From Alteromonas sp. ASW11-130 (GTDB lineage: Bacteria; Pseudomonadota; Gammaproteobacteria; Enterobacterales; Alteromonadaceae), in contig NZ_JAPFRE010000015.1 of assembly GCF_026183735.1 (NCBI RefSeq), positions 186,001-250,000 of the forward strand: 64,000 nucleotides of DNA. Reading direction: 5' to 3'. Positions 47,677 through 57,631 of the stretch are shown piece by piece (positions within the stretch are counted from its first letter, which is position 1; every line of letters starts with the position of its first letter). The notes below the pieces were generated by a model. The model saw only the letters and a list, made by a program, of their open reading frames with translations. It was not told where the DNA came from and ran no database searches. The translations under genes and the position numbers were made by a program.

Positions 47677-47694
47677 ATCACTAATTACATACTC

Positions 47695-50682
47695 CTAGAA
47701 AGTAATTTGCAGACCAGCTTTATAAAAACGCCCTAACGGGTCATAGTTACTAGGGAAGGTATTACCGGAGTTAGAACTGGTATCACCAATGTCGTTACCC
47801 AACACAGGTGGTTCTTTATCGAAAAGATTGTCCACACCTAAGGTAAATTTGACATTCTCAGTGACCTGGTAGCTGCCATACAAATCGAAATAGTCATAGC
47901 TGTCGATATGTCTAAATTCGGCAAATCGTAGACTCGCTTCTGGCGGCTCTACGTCAACTGAGTCGATATGTCGCCACAACAACGAAACCGTAAAGTCGTC
48001 ATAGGTCCAGGTGGTGCGTTGAATCCAGCGCAAATCAGACAACGGATCGCAGCTGGTGCCGTAATAACCTTTACAGTCAAGTACGGGTATTGCATCAGCA
48101 CTTTGCGATTCTTGAGTGAGATATTTATTGATAGTAGCCGAGAGCTCCAAGGTACCCATATCACCTAAATCAAAATCGGTGTCGATGGTAACCTCAACCC
48201 CTTCTGCTTGCAGACTTTTTAAATTCGTTGTGAAAAGTTCCACACCTGCAGAAGATCCAGTAAGGTCGCCTCCCACACGAACAATCTTGGCGCATTCGCT
48301 GGTATTCCCTTCGATGTAACATTGGTCCAGAATTTCTTGCGCAGAGAACTCGCCGATTATGTCGTTGATAAATATATCGTAATAATCTATCGAGAGGGTG
48401 AAATCCCGTGCAAATGAAACCTCGGGCGTCCAAACAATCCCCGCAGTGAACGTTTCCGCCTCTTCTGGTCCCGGTAATGCCGATGGATTACTACCTTGGA
48501 AGGTATTGATTTGGCCGGAGATAATATCCGGTACAACCCCTACCTGAGCGTCACGCATACCGGTCGATATACAAAGGGCGCGTAAGTTCGCATCAATGTT
48601 TCCAGCGTTGGCGGATGAGCAAGGATCCTGAATGGCGTTATCGAGTCCAGTAGTAACTGGTGAAAACAGCTCGCCAATATTGGGTGCCCGGTTGGCTCTT
48701 TGCTCCATAACCCTCAAAAGTAAAGGCTCAATAGGACGCCAGTTAAAGCCAATCTTCCAAGAATCGGTACTTCCCACTGTATCGTAGTCTGAAGTCCGAT
48801 AACCAAACTCAATATCCATTGAGTACGCAAAGGGTTGACCGTCAAACACGGGTAACAACCCCTCGAAAAAGAACTCGTCCACCTTATAACTACCGCTAAT
48901 TGGTAACAGGTTCCCCCCTGCGCCACCCTGACAGCTGGCTGGAGCGAGTTTTAGACACTCATCTGGCTCAAGCAAGCCGCTTTCCATACGGTGTTCATAA
49001 CCAACGCTAACGGTCAGTGGCATCCCCGCCCAGGGGATTTCAACAAACTCAACGGGGCCATCGACAATAAACTGAATAATTTCCTGCTCGTATTTTTGTT
49101 GCTGCAGCGCGATGGCGCGAGCATACCCAGACATGTCTTCAGTAATAGTCCCAAAGCCCCCAAAGAGGTCGATTGGCACACAGTTACCACCCACTGCGCA
49201 ATTTACACCGTCTCGGGTATCCAGTGCATTTTGAATATTCGTTAAGTTAGTGTAACCATCCCTGACGGTAGTTCGGTTTGCTTCACCGTATTGATAAGAA
49301 AAGTCGTACATCCACTCATCAGTGATCGCACCGCGAACCCCGGTGACTATCTGCCAAATATCAGAGTCATAGCGTTCCGAGCGAGTACCCAGTTCGAGTG
49401 TACGCCGACGCAGTCGAACTTCTAGAGTATCCTCTTCATCCACAATACCGTTACCATTTACATCGTTCCAACTTCCGCCATTAAGTAACGAGCCATCGGC
49501 CACCGCGGCATTTGCGCCATCGATGATAAACCCTTTAGCCTGGCTGGAAATAAGAGGGTTATAGAGAGGCAAGGTAAATTGCGCACCAAATGTTCCTGAG
49601 GGCGCAACTTGTTGCACAACCGTAGTATTGGTGTAGTTAAATGATGTATAGACTTCCGCATAGTCATTAATTTCATAGTGTGCCATTGCCGTAGCACTGT
49701 AACGTTCAGCGGGTGTCTGATAATAATTAAAAGGATTAAAGTTGAATAGGCTACAGTTATCTCCCAGCGACCCATCTTCCCGGAATTGACCCGCTACCCC
49801 CGTGCCGATTAATTCAAATCGGGTAGGAATTGCGGTTGTAGAGCCGGAACCGGATAGATCAACAACGTTGGGGCCTTGGCACCCTTGCGGTGGCAACGTG
49901 GCTTCTTCGCCAGCCCGATATTCAGCCAGCCCAGACCCTGTGTTGGAATTAATCCCAAATTGGCCAAGTGGTCTGTCACCTAATAGAACTGGGTTACGTT
50001 CCATCCAGGAAACTGACACGACCGCGTTCCCTCTCCCATCGGCCAAGTCCGAGCCCACTGTAAGGGCTATATTACTTTGCTCGCCGTCGTCTTCATCGCT
50101 ACGTTGATGATTAACATCCACTTGCACGCCTTCAAAATTTCTTTTTAAGACAACGTTGACGGCACCTGCTATTGCGTCAGAGCCGTATACAGCTGAAGCG
50201 CCGCCTGTTACCACATCAACTCGGTCGATTAATGCGGTAGGGATGTTCGCTGTGTCGACTTGTCCATTGAAATTGAATGGCACCATTCTTCTGCCATTTA
50301 ACAACACTAAGGTGCGTTCGGCACCTAAACCTCTTAAGTCTACGGTGGCGGCGCCAGCGGTACCATTATTAACGTTACCCCCATCGGCTGGAATAGTGGA
50401 AGGCAAAGAACGAACAATCCTCTCGAATTCAGGTTGTTGTAAATACCCAACTTCTTCTGCTCCTAAAGAAAAAATGGGACTGGTAGACTCCACCCCAGGC
50501 GAGCGAATCCGACTACCCGTTATCGCAATAACTTCGACGTCTGAGTTATCGTTTGCTGCCTCATTATTTGGGTCTGTCGTGGCATCTTGCGCCAATGCAG
50601 ATACTGGTAGCGCGGCATTAATTACCGCTCCAAACAGTAAAGCACGACGTACAGACGTACTTAGCTTGTTATTTGTAAACAT
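47695..50682 (-). CDS. TonB-dependent outer-membrane receptor
   Basis: A 995-residue receptor. It has a signal peptide (FGAVINAALPVSALA, then QDATTD) and a plug domain with VIAITGSRIRSPGVESTSPI, ERTLVLLNGRRMVPFNFNGQ and ASAVYGSDAIAGAVNVVLKR. A 22-strand barrel follows, ending in the aromatic GRFYKAGLQITF. This type is abundant in Alteromonadales for uptake of glycans, peptides or siderophores; the ligand is unknown. The frame extends 30 codons upstream, but the ATG at 50682 has GGGGGA close by and the natural signal peptide. A three-half-site operator lies about 100 bases upstream, and a LytS/LytTR pair is divergent, suggesting ligand-linked control. The plug lacks an N-terminal signalling extension. 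Confidence 0.94.
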   Translation of the reverse strand: MFTNNKLSTSVRRALLFGAVINAALPVSALAQDATTDPNNEAANDNSDVEVIAITGSRIRSPGVESTSPIFSLGAEEVGYLQQPEFERIVRSLPSTIPADGGNVNNGTAGAATVDLRGLGAERTLVLLNGRRMVPFNFNGQVDTANIPTALIDRVDVVTGGASAVYGSDAIAGAVNVVLKRNFEGVQVDVNHQRSDEDDGEQSNIALTVGSDLADGRGNAVVSVSWMERNPVLLGDRPLGQFGINSNTGSGLAEYRAGEEATLPPQGCQGPNVVDLSGSGSTTAIPTRFELIGTGVAGQFREDGSLGDNCSLFNFNPFNYYQTPAERYSATAMAHYEINDYAEVYTSFNYTNTTVVQQVAPSGTFGAQFTLPLYNPLISSQAKGFIIDGANAAVADGSLLNGGSWNDVNGNGIVDEEDTLEVRLRRRTLELGTRSERYDSDIWQIVTGVRGAITDEWMYDFSYQYGEANRTTVRDGYTNLTNIQNALDTRDGVNCAVGGNCVPIDLFGGFGTITEDMSGYARAIALQQQKYEQEIIQFIVDGPVEFVEIPWAGMPLTVSVGYEHRMESGLLEPDECLKLAPASCQGGAGGNLLPISGSYKVDEFFFEGLLPVFDGQPFAYSMDIEFGYRTSDYDTVGSTDSWKIGFNWRPIEPLLLRVMEQRANRAPNIGELFSPVTTGLDNAIQDPCSSANAGNIDANLRALCISTGMRDAQVGVVPDIISGQINTFQGSNPSALPGPEEAETFTAGIVWTPEVSFARDFTLSIDYYDIFINDIIGEFSAQEILDQCYIEGNTSECAKIVRVGGDLTGSSAGVELFTTNLKSLQAEGVEVTIDTDFDLGDMGTLELSATINKYLTQESQSADAIPVLDCKGYYGTSCDPLSDLRWIQRTTWTYDDFTVSLLWRHIDSVDVEPPEASLRFAEFRHIDSYDYFDLYGSYQVTENVKFTLGVDNLFDKEPPVLGNDIGDTSSNSGNTFPSNYDPLGRFYKAGLQITF

Positions 50683-50772
50683 ATTTCCCCCTTCGGATCC
50701 CATATGGTATGGGCGGAAGTAATTATTGCTTTTATTAATGGCTAAGTGGGTCAAGTTACAGCTATGACGCAC

Positions 50773-50813
50773 TAGATAGCAGTGTGCTATCTAACACTAA
50801 GCTAATTAGATAG
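50773..50813. promoter_or_regulatory. Three-half-site operator upstream of the receptor gene
   Basis: TAGATAGC (50773-50780) and GCTATCTA (50786-50793) form a perfect dyad with a 5-base spacer; CTATCTAA (50787-50794) and TTAGATAG (50806-50813) form a second with an 11-base spacer. The TAGATAG half-site thus occurs three times in 41 bases, 90-130 bases before the receptor start. Confidence 0.6.
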
Positions 50814-50819
50814 AGGACG

Positions 50820-51411
50820 TATAACCACTAGTATTATGTGAAAGGATCAAACTGAGGGATAGAATGGCGCAATACGTTGATGAACGGTTTAAAAATCACA
50901 CCCGATATTTTCCGTAGCATTGCTATTATTATATTCTGACAGTGTTTAATCGTAGAAGTTCTGTGTACTACTAAAATAGGGCTAAATAAATTTAGCAATT
51001 GAGAGTTACACTAAAGGGCTGGATGTACTCACCTTGCTTTTTATATAAAAATTTAAATACGGTTCAGAATGATACATTCCGCTCAGATCATAGTTGAATA
51101 TAAGGTTCATATTGGCTTGTGTCATTTGTCCGGCTTGCTTTTAATGGCCATGGTTTTCCTTCATCAATGCATCTTACTCTCGCCTCCCTTGAGCGACACC
51201 ACTTCACCATTATTAGGCGCTGGTGCATGTTTTTCTTTAGGACGAAGGTACGCTACTGGAGCTTTACCCCAAGATTTTATAACGGCTTTTTGCCAGGACT
51301 GTATTAATCATACCTTTTAACCTGGTTTTCCTACCGTTTATCAAAAAATATGGACAATTTAGCCCTATAGGATATGTTTAAAGGTAAGCATAGTGGTCAA
51401 GTATTATTCTG
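50820..51411. other. Intergenic region, receptor / LytS
   Basis: About 0.6 kb of AT-rich spacer. An 83-codon frame at 51069-51320 has no ribosome-binding site or protein-like composition and is not called. No further feature was recognised. Confidence 0.45.
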
Positions 51412-52485
51412 ATGAATAAAAATTTTTCACGTTACTTCTGGATTGCTAATATATTCATTTGGCTGTCTATCCACTTTGTCTTCGCCCTAATCCAACATCA
51501 CGCCCTTGCATTCACATCGAATCCTGTAGATTTGGTTACCGTATGGTGGAAGCTTTTACCCTGGTTCGGTAATTGGATATGGATGACGTTCATTATATTC
51601 AAGTTAGTCGATTTGAATGAGCGGATAAATGCCAGCGGCTTCAAACGATGGATGCTTAACCTTATACCATTAGTTATTTTGATTCCTATATATTGGTTGC
51701 TAAGTGTGACGATGAGGGCTTTTATAGATGACAAATCTATTACGACGATTCCCGATTCGCTACTACGGGTTCTATCTAATTCAGCTCTATTGGATGTGTT
51801 CATTTATCTCGGTGTACTAGGAATGGCCATGGGGATTCGGTTTTACCAACACGCGATTAACAAACAAGTCGAATTAAACCGAATAGGCAATCTGCTAATC
51901 AAAGAACAATTAAAATCACTTCGCTCCCAACTCAATCCTCATTTTCTTTTCAATACGCTAAACACTATTGTCAGTTTGATAAGACTAAAAAGAGAGAGCG
52001 AAGCAATTCAAGCAATAACCCAATTAAGTCAGATGTTACGGAAAATACTTGAAAATAAAGATAATTCTAATGCTTCAGTAAAAGATGAAATTGTATTTAT
52101 CAATAGCTACCTGGCTATTCAGAAGATGCGTTTTTCAAATACATTAAATATTAATGTGATGGTAGACGAAAGCTGTATGGACATCGTAATTCCAAACATG
52201 CTTCTACATCCACTAGTTGAAAATGCTATCCAGCATGGCTCACAACTGCAAGAAACAGTAAACAATTTTCATATGAGTATTACCCATAATAATGGCATGC
52301 TGATAGTGACGTTAACGAATAATGTCGGCGATAGCGACACTATAAAGGGTTTCGGTATCGGCTTAGGCAATACACGTGAAATATTAAATAAATTGTACTC
52401 CAATTTTCAGTTAGACATTAAAGAGAAGTATGAAGGTGTAGTGGAGACTATATTGGCGATTCCAATAGGAGGGAAGAATGCCTGA
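51412..52485 (+). CDS. LytS-type sensor histidine kinase
   Basis: A 357-residue membrane kinase. Four hydrophobic segments lie in residues 8-28, 50-66, 82-102 and 124-142. The His_kinase domain has the phospho-acceptor His177 in RSQLNPHFLFNTLN, then the ATPase N-box HPLVENAIQHG and the G-box GFGIGLGNTREIL. It lacks a large periplasmic sensor, so it probably senses within or near the membrane. It overlaps the downstream LytTR regulator gene by 8 bases, a classic LytS/LytR pair. Divergent orientation from the TonB-dependent receptor suggests that receptor as a target. Confidence 0.92.
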   Translation: MNKNFSRYFWIANIFIWLSIHFVFALIQHHALAFTSNPVDLVTVWWKLLPWFGNWIWMTFIIFKLVDLNERINASGFKRWMLNLIPLVILIPIYWLLSVTMRAFIDDKSITTIPDSLLRVLSNSALLDVFIYLGVLGMAMGIRFYQHAINKQVELNRIGNLLIKEQLKSLRSQLNPHFLFNTLNTIVSLIRLKRESEAIQAITQLSQMLRKILENKDNSNASVKDEIVFINSYLAIQKMRFSNTLNINVMVDESCMDIVIPNMLLHPLVENAIQHGSQLQETVNNFHMSITHNNGMLIVTLTNNVGDSDTIKGFGIGLGNTREILNKLYSNFQLDIKEKYEGVVETILAIPIGGKNA

Positions 52486-53233
52486 TGTATTAATAGTAGA
52501 TGATGAAGTACTAGCTTGTGAAACCATCCAATTGTTACTTTCCAATGACGAGGAAATAGAACGGATTTGGCAGGCTCACGATGCCCACACCGCTTTAAGT
52601 ATTGCGTATGCAGAATATCCCAACATCGTGATACTTGATATCGAAATACCGGGATTACCAGGAATCGAGCTAGCGAAGAAACTTCCCCCAAGTTGCGTTG
52701 TTATTTTTGCCTCTGCATATAGTGAATTCGCCCTTTCAGCATTTGAAGTAGACGCTATCGACTATCTGTTAAAACCCTTTACTGACGAACGATTTTACCA
52801 GTCAATTGGACGCGCGAAAGCTAAACTAAAACTAACCGCTTTTTTTGAAAAACAGGAACTCACTACGACTGTAATAGAATTGATGGAGCGCCAACAGGCA
52901 AAGTATAAAGAACGAATTGCTGTCAGAGATCCCGGAAGAATTAGATTCATTGATATTGAGGATATAGTATTTATTACTGGCGCCGGCAATTACGCAGAAA
53001 TTCATCTTCTGAATGGCAATCACATTTTGCACAGAGAGACACTTTGCAACCTTGAAGCACAATTAAACCCTAAAGAATTCGTACGCATTCATCGCTCTTC
53101 TATTGTTAGACGAAATTTCATTGCAGAATTACGACCTAACGAAAAAGGTGATTACGCGGTTATATTGGATTCGGGAGAAAACCTGACTATGTCTCGTCGG
53201 AATAAAGATAAGATCTATGATCTGATTCGTTAG
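52478..53233 (+). CDS. LytTR-family response regulator
   Basis: A 251-residue regulator. The receiver domain (1-120) has the acidic pair DDE (8-10), phospho-acceptor Asp54 in VILDIEIPGLPG, and Lys99 in DYLLKPF. The LytTR DNA-binding domain (about 150-250) has the family segments RIRFIDIEDIVFITGAGNYA and FVRIHRSSIVRRNFIAEL. The ATG at 52478 lies within the kinase gene, and GGAGGG upstream supports it. The partner kinase is the preceding gene. LytTR proteins bind pairs of short direct repeats; I did not identify a matching site with certainty. Confidence 0.93.
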   Translation: MPDVLIVDDEVLACETIQLLLSNDEEIERIWQAHDAHTALSIAYAEYPNIVILDIEIPGLPGIELAKKLPPSCVVIFASAYSEFALSAFEVDAIDYLLKPFTDERFYQSIGRAKAKLKLTAFFEKQELTTTVIELMERQQAKYKERIAVRDPGRIRFIDIEDIVFITGAGNYAEIHLLNGNHILHRETLCNLEAQLNPKEFVRIHRSSIVRRNFIAELRPNEKGDYAVILDSGENLTMSRRNKDKIYDLIR

Positions 53234-53665
53234 TTTGATGGCTGATTATCGTTGATTAAAAGAGGTAATTAATACAATAGACCTATATCTTCGAACGGCG
53301 TTATTAGTCGTTCGATGACAAATGTTGTGGTGTACGATTTTTTATTCACGAGCTCTATGGATGAAGCAGATTTATAGAAATAAATTGAATATAGGTTTTA
53401 TGCTCAAGTTTCACTAAACTTCTAACCATCGTATAATTGGTTGGCACGCAGGAGCAACAATCTTAAAACTACCTTTCTGGTAATCAAGGAATGAAACGCA
53501 TTTTTCGCAAATCAATCTGCTTAGAAAGTCTCATCCCACTCAAATTGTCAGCTTCTTACTAAGCGTAGGGTAAGTAATAGTTTCTGGTTTGCTTCCAGCG
53601 GACTAAATCGAATTGCTAACAACACGCTCTCTATTGACACATATTGTATAACTATAAGGAATTTT
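53234..53665. other. Intergenic region after the LytTR gene
   Basis: About 430 bases without a gene. A perfect 7-bp dyad, TCGAACG (53291-53297) / CGTTCGA (53309-53315), lies 58 bases after the LytTR stop and lacks a T-run, so its role is unclear. Confidence 0.45.
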
Positions 53666-53827
53666 ATGAAGAAGGTTCTCCCCATTTTAATGGTCTCGGT
53701 CTCGCTTGGCTTGCTTGGATGCACAACAACCAAAGGCGAGGGTGGTAATAAAGCCGAGAAAAAAGAATCTAAAGCCGAATCACGCAAATGCCTGCGCACA
53801 GGAAGCAGATTAAAAAGAGCCTGTTAA
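53666..53827 (+). CDS. Tiny lipoprotein with C-terminal Cys pair
   Basis: A 53-residue protein. The signal and lipobox are MVSVSLGLLGC (Cys19). A Lys/Glu-rich linker (GEGGNKAEKKESKAE) follows, and the end is RKCLRTGSRLKRAC, with Cys42 and Cys53 flanking a TGSR motif. I recall similar small lipoproteins with a C-x-TGSR-x-C end in Alteromonadales, without known function. AAGGA lies 5 bases before the ATG. The two C-terminal Cys could form a disulfide in the periplasm. Confidence 0.72.
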   Translation: MKKVLPILMVSVSLGLLGCTTTKGEGGNKAEKKESKAESRKCLRTGSRLKRAC

Positions 53828-54086
53828 AGTAAGGCGAAAATGGCGATGAATATCGTTATACAGTTAGCGTTTACTGTAATCTACTAAATAAAAGGGGTCC
53901 TAAGATGGACCTCTTCCTCTACTGAAGCAGTTTCTAAATTAACCCATGGTGCTCGTGTATTTTGACATGAAGTATCGATTTTAGCTGTTTTAACCTAGGT
54001 TCATCCTAGGAAAATCTTAAATGGTTAATACTAATAGCTGCTTACCCACTCTCGACTTCTTAAACATTTACAGAAATACAAGCCTG

Positions 54087-54128
54087 AAGTACTAAGTATC
54101 AAGTGCCAAGTGTCAAATGCCAAATAAG
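54087..54128. repeat. Heptamer array D (AAGTRYC-like x6)
   Basis: Six 7-bp units in register: AAGTACT, AAGTATC, AAGTGCC, AAGTGTC, AAATGCC, AAATAAG. It is more degenerate than arrays A-C but keeps the AAGT core and 7-base period. It lies past the rpsQ end of the S10 operon. Confidence 0.7.
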
Positions 54129-54221
54129 TGCTAAGGTTGGGGGGAGAATTTATACTAGAAATTGCGTGACCAGCAATATTACAAAAGCCTCAACGCTATT
54201 TAGGATGGATTAGAAGAATGA

Positions 54222-54253
54222 AAAAAGGCCTGATCTTACGGTCAGGCCTTTTT
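54222..54253. terminator. Terminator of the S10 operon
   Basis: GGCCTGA (54227-54233) and TCAGGCC (54242-54248), flanked by A-run and T-run, 27 bases past the rpsQ stop. It works in both directions and closes the ribosomal operon here. Confidence 0.92.
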
Positions 54254-54279
54254 ATTCATTTGAAACTAAAACGAGCGAA

Positions 54280-54537
54280 TTAAACGCCTGCTTTAGCTAC
54301 AACGTCAACTAACATCCAAGTTTTATTCTTGGAAAGAGGACGACACTCACGTACTGTGACGGTATCGCCTTCATTACACACGTTGTTTTCGTCATGTGCG
54401 TGTAGTTTAGTTGAACGCTTGATGAACTTCCCATAAATAGGGTGTTTAACGAAACGTTCTACAACAACAGTTATGGTTTTATCCATTTTGTTGCTAACCA
54501 CACGACCTTGCACTGTACGAACTTTTTGTTCAGTCAT
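54280..54537 (-). CDS. rpsQ: 30S ribosomal protein S17
   Basis: 85 residues; a primary 16S rRNA-binding OB-fold protein. It has the typical [20 protein letters not shown] and [20 protein letters not shown]. It is the last gene of the S10 operon, followed here by a terminator instead of rplN and the spc operon. It overlaps rpmC by one base. Confidence 0.98.
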   Translation of the reverse strand: MTEQKVRTVQGRVVSNKMDKTITVVVERFVKHPIYGKFIKRSTKLHAHDENNVCNEGDTVTVRECRPLSKNKTWMLVDVVAKAGV

Positions 54538-54728
54538 TACGCATCAGCCTTTTGAGTCAGAATGGTTTTAACACGCGCGATGTTACGACGCACCTTTTTC
54601 AACTGGTCGCTTTTTTCAAGCTGTCCAGTTGTGTGCTGCATGCGCAAATTGAACTGCTCGCGTAGCAGGTTTAACAACTCTGCGTTCAGCTCTTCTACGC
54701 TTTTTTCTTTCAGTTCAGTCGCTTTCAT
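54537..54728 (-). CDS. rpmC: 50S ribosomal protein L29
   Basis: 63 residues, two long helices; [20 protein letters not shown] and [15 protein letters not shown] are characteristic. It lies near the polypeptide exit tunnel and contacts trigger factor/SRP sites. It overlaps both neighbours by one base, indicating coupled translation. Confidence 0.98.
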   Translation of the reverse strand: MKATELKEKSVEELNAELLNLLREQFNLRMQHTTGQLEKSDQLKKVRRNIARVKTILTQKADA

Positions 54729-55141
54729 TACATCACCGTCCGAGTTACAAAGGTTGTTTTAAATGGCAGTTTAGCCGCTGCCAATTCAAACGCTTCGCGT
54801 GCAAGAGCTTCAGGAACACCTTCCATCTCATACAGTACACGTCCAGGTTGAATCTGGCATACCCAGTACTCTACGTTACCTTTACCTTTACCTTGACGCA
54901 CTTCAAGAGGCTTCTCAGTAATTGGCTTGTCAGGAAAAACTCGAATCCAAATTTTACCTTGACGCTTAACGTGACGAGTCATAGCACGACGCGCTGCTTC
55001 GATTTGGCGTGCAGTCATACGACCACGACCAGTTGCTTTAAGGCCATATGTACCGAAGCTTACCTTGCTGCCCGCAACGGCAAGACCACGGTTACGACCT
55101 TTATGCTGTTTACGAAATTTCGTACGCTTTGGTTGTAACAT
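54728..55141 (-). CDS. rplP: 50S ribosomal protein L16
   Basis: 137 residues; [20 protein letters not shown] and [14 protein letters not shown] segments identify L16, which helps position tRNA at the A site. The conserved Arg of the hydroxylation motif region ([12 protein letters not shown]) is present. It lies 2 bases after rpsC. Confidence 0.98.
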   Translation of the reverse strand: MLQPKRTKFRKQHKGRNRGLAVAGSKVSFGTYGLKATGRGRMTARQIEAARRAMTRHVKRQGKIWIRVFPDKPITEKPLEVRQGKGKGNVEYWVCQIQPGRVLYEMEGVPEALAREAFELAAAKLPFKTTFVTRTVM

Positions 55142-55143
55142 GA

Positions 55144-55848
55144 TTAGCCCTCTCGCTTAGCGCTGCGGCCTTTCTTCTTAGGTTGAGCAGGTGGAGCCTG
55201 TTCTTGAGTAGTAGGCAAGCCACCTAATACTTCACCTTTGAAGATCCATACTTTAACGCCAATGATGCCGTAAGTAGTTGCCGCTTCAGAAGTTGCGTAA
55301 TCAATATCTGCACGGAATGTGTGCAATGGTACGCGACCTTCACGATACCATTCAGTACGGGCAATCTCTGCACCGCCTAAACGACCGCTAACTTCAACTT
55401 TGATACCTTTCGCACCAAGACGCATTGCATTTTGAACCGCACGCTTCATTGCGCGACGGAACATTACACGACGCTCTAGCTGGCTTGAAATGCTGTCAGC
55501 TACTAGTTGACCATCAAGCTCAGGCTTACGTACTTCTGCAATGTTGATCTGAGCCGGCACACCAGCCAACTTAGATACATGGTTACGCAGCTTTTCTACG
55601 TCTTCACCTTTCTTACCGATAACGACGCCTGGACGAGCAGTGTGTATTGTTACACGAATGCTCTTAGCAGGACGCTCAATCACGATTTTTGAAAGTGAAG
55701 CGTTCTTCAATTGTTTAGTCAGATACTGACGTACCTGGTGATCGTTATACAGGTTATCTGCATAGTCTTCGGTATTAGCGTACCAGGTAGAAATCCATGG
55801 TTTGCTGATACCCAGGCGTATACCTGTAGGATGTACCTTCTGTCCCAT
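55144..55848 (-). CDS. rpsC: 30S ribosomal protein S3
   Basis: 234 residues with [20 protein letters not shown], an RNA-binding KH domain ([17 protein letters not shown]) and the S3 C-terminal domain. It lines the mRNA entry channel. It has a basic Pro/Lys-rich tail ([15 protein letters not shown]). It follows rplV by 9 bases. Confidence 0.98.
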   Translation of the reverse strand: MGQKVHPTGIRLGISKPWISTWYANTEDYADNLYNDHQVRQYLTKQLKNASLSKIVIERPAKSIRVTIHTARPGVVIGKKGEDVEKLRNHVSKLAGVPAQINIAEVRKPELDGQLVADSISSQLERRVMFRRAMKRAVQNAMRLGAKGIKVEVSGRLGGAEIARTEWYREGRVPLHTFRADIDYATSEAATTYGIIGVKVWIFKGEVLGGLPTTQEQAPPAQPKKKGRSAKREG

Positions 55849-55857
55849 TATCTACTC

Positions 55858-56190
55858 CTAGTTATCCGCTACAACCACAGTGATGTGACTGCTACGCTTA
55901 AAGATACGATCAGCACGGCCTTTGGCACGTGGTTTGATACGCTTCATTGTTGGGCCTTCGTCTACAAAGATTTTGGCAACGCGAAGCTCGTCGATGTCAG
56001 CACCTTCGTTATGTTCTGCGTTTGCAATTGCAGACTCAAGAACTTTCTTAACTAATGCTGCGCTTTTCTTCGGACTGTACGTTAAAAGCTCTAGAGCCTT
56101 TTCTACGTGCATCCCGCGAACTTGATCCGCAACCAAACGTGCTTTTTGAGCTGACGTACGGGCAAAACGATGTTTAGCTAATGCTTCCAT
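55858..56190 (-). CDS. rplV: 50S ribosomal protein L22
   Basis: 110 residues; [20 protein letters not shown] and the beta-hairpin region ([18 protein letters not shown]) that lines the exit tunnel near the macrolide site. The hairpin looks wild-type, with no obvious macrolide-resistance deletion. Confidence 0.98.
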   Translation of the reverse strand: MEALAKHRFARTSAQKARLVADQVRGMHVEKALELLTYSPKKSAALVKKVLESAIANAEHNEGADIDELRVAKIFVDEGPTMKRIKPRAKGRADRIFKRSSHITVVVADN

Positions 56191-56201
56191 TTTCCTACCC
56201 C

Positions 56202-56477
56202 TTAACGTTTAGCTTTCTTATCCGCGACATGGCCGCGGTAAGTGCGCGTTGGCGCAAATTCGCCCAACTTATGGCCAACCATTTCGTCACTGACTAATAC
56301 AGGAACGTGCTGGCGACCGTTATGGACCGCAATGGTCAACCCAATCATATCTGGGATGATCATGGAACGACGAGACCAAGTCTTAATTGGTTTGCGTTCG
56401 TTCTTTTCCACTGCAGCCTCTACCTTCTTCAGCAAGTGAAGGTCAATAAATGGACCCTTCTTGAGAGAACGTGGCAT
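56202..56477 (-). CDS. rpsS: 30S ribosomal protein S19
   Basis: 91 residues; [20 protein letters not shown] and [15 protein letters not shown] are diagnostic. It sits in the 30S head beside S13. It lies 15 bases after rplB. Confidence 0.98.
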   Translation of the reverse strand: MPRSLKKGPFIDLHLLKKVEAAVEKNERKPIKTWSRRSMIIPDMIGLTIAVHNGRQHVPVLVSDEMVGHKLGEFAPTRTYRGHVADKKAKR

Positions 56478-56492
56478 GGTGAATCCTCGCTT

Positions 56493-57317
56493 TTACTTGT
56501 TACGACGACGTACGATAAGTTTATCAGTACGCTTGTTGCTTCGGGTCTTCTTACCTTTAGTAGGAGTACCCCAAGGTGATACTGGGTGACGGCCACCGGA
56601 AGTACGTCCTTCACCACCACCGTGTGGATGGTCTACTGGGTTCATGGCAACACCACGAACTGTAGGACGAACACCGCGCCAACGGGTTGCACCCGCTTTA
56701 CCCAATGAGCGTAGCATATGTTCTGCATTACCGACTTCACCAATAGTGGCTCGGCAATCTGACAATACTTTACGCATTTCGCCAGAGCGTAGACGTAAAG
56801 TAACATAGTTACCTTCACGCGCCAGGATCTGAGCGTATGCACCAGCAGAACGAGCAATTTGCGCGCCCTTACCAGGCTTCATTTCAATCGCGTGTACCGT
56901 GGTACCTACCGGCATGTTACGCATCGGCATAGCGTTACCCGCTTTAATTGCCGCGTCCGCACCAGACTGAATTGCATCACCAGCCTGAATACCTTTAGGA
57001 GCCAAAATATAACGACGTTCACCATCTGCATAAAGCACTAAAGCAATATTAGCAGAACGGTTTGGATCGTATTCTAAACGCTCAACTTTGGCAGGAATGC
57101 CATCTTTGTTGCGTTTAAAATCAATGATACGGTAATGTTGCTTATGACCACCACCGATGTGACGTGTGGTGATACGACCATTGTTGTTACGACCGCCAGA
57201 TTTGCTGTTCTTTTCCAGCAAAGGTGCATACGGCGCACCTTTATGCAGATCAGGATTAACAACCTGAACTACGTGACGACGACCGGCAGAAGTTGGCTTA
57301 GCTTTCATTAATGGCAT
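56493..57317 (-). CDS. rplB: 50S ribosomal protein L2
   Basis: 274 residues, the universal size. N-terminal OB-fold and C-terminal SH3-like domains are present, with the peptidyl-transferase-proximal loop [20 protein letters not shown], including the key His. Needed for subunit association and peptidyl transfer. It follows rplW by 14 bases. Confidence 0.98.
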   Translation of the reverse strand: MPLMKAKPTSAGRRHVVQVVNPDLHKGAPYAPLLEKNSKSGGRNNNGRITTRHIGGGHKQHYRIIDFKRNKDGIPAKVERLEYDPNRSANIALVLYADGERRYILAPKGIQAGDAIQSGADAAIKAGNAMPMRNMPVGTTVHAIEMKPGKGAQIARSAGAYAQILAREGNYVTLRLRSGEMRKVLSDCRATIGEVGNAEHMLRSLGKAGATRWRGVRPTVRGVAMNPVDHPHGGGEGRTSGGRHPVSPWGTPTKGKKTRSNKRTDKLIVRRRNK

Positions 57318-57331
57318 TTCTAATCCCCTTC

Positions 57332-57631
57332 TTACTCAGCGCCACCGACAAAGTCGATGTCCTGACCTTCTTTAAGCACTACGTAGGCTTTTTTCCAGTC
57401 GCTGCGTTTACCGAAAGACGCACCGTGACGCTTAGTTTTACCTTTTACGTTCACAGTACGAACACCAGCAACTTCAACTTCAAACAGCTTTTCAACTGCT
57501 GCTTTGATTTCTGCTTTGTTCGCGTCTTTAGCTACTTTGAATACAACTGTGTTGTTCGTTTCTGCAGTAAGCGTTGTCTTTTCAGAAACGTGAGGCGCTT
57601 TAAGCACCTTCAGTAGACGTTCTTCATTCAT
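57332..57631 (-). CDS. rplW: 50S ribosomal protein L23
   Basis: 99 residues; [20 protein letters not shown] and the basic loop [20 protein letters not shown]. It is the trigger-factor and SRP docking protein at the exit site. It overlaps rplD by 4 bases. Confidence 0.98.
   Translation of the reverse strand: MNEERLLKVLKAPHVSEKTTLTAETNNTVVFKVAKDANKAEIKAAVEKLFEVEVAGVRTVNVKGKTKRHGASFGKRSDWKKAYVVLKEGQDIDFVGGAE

Noticed and set aside
51069..51320. 83-codon open frame upstream of the LytS gene
   Set aside because: No ribosome-binding site and no protein-like pattern; overlapping frames are similarly open, so it looks like chance.
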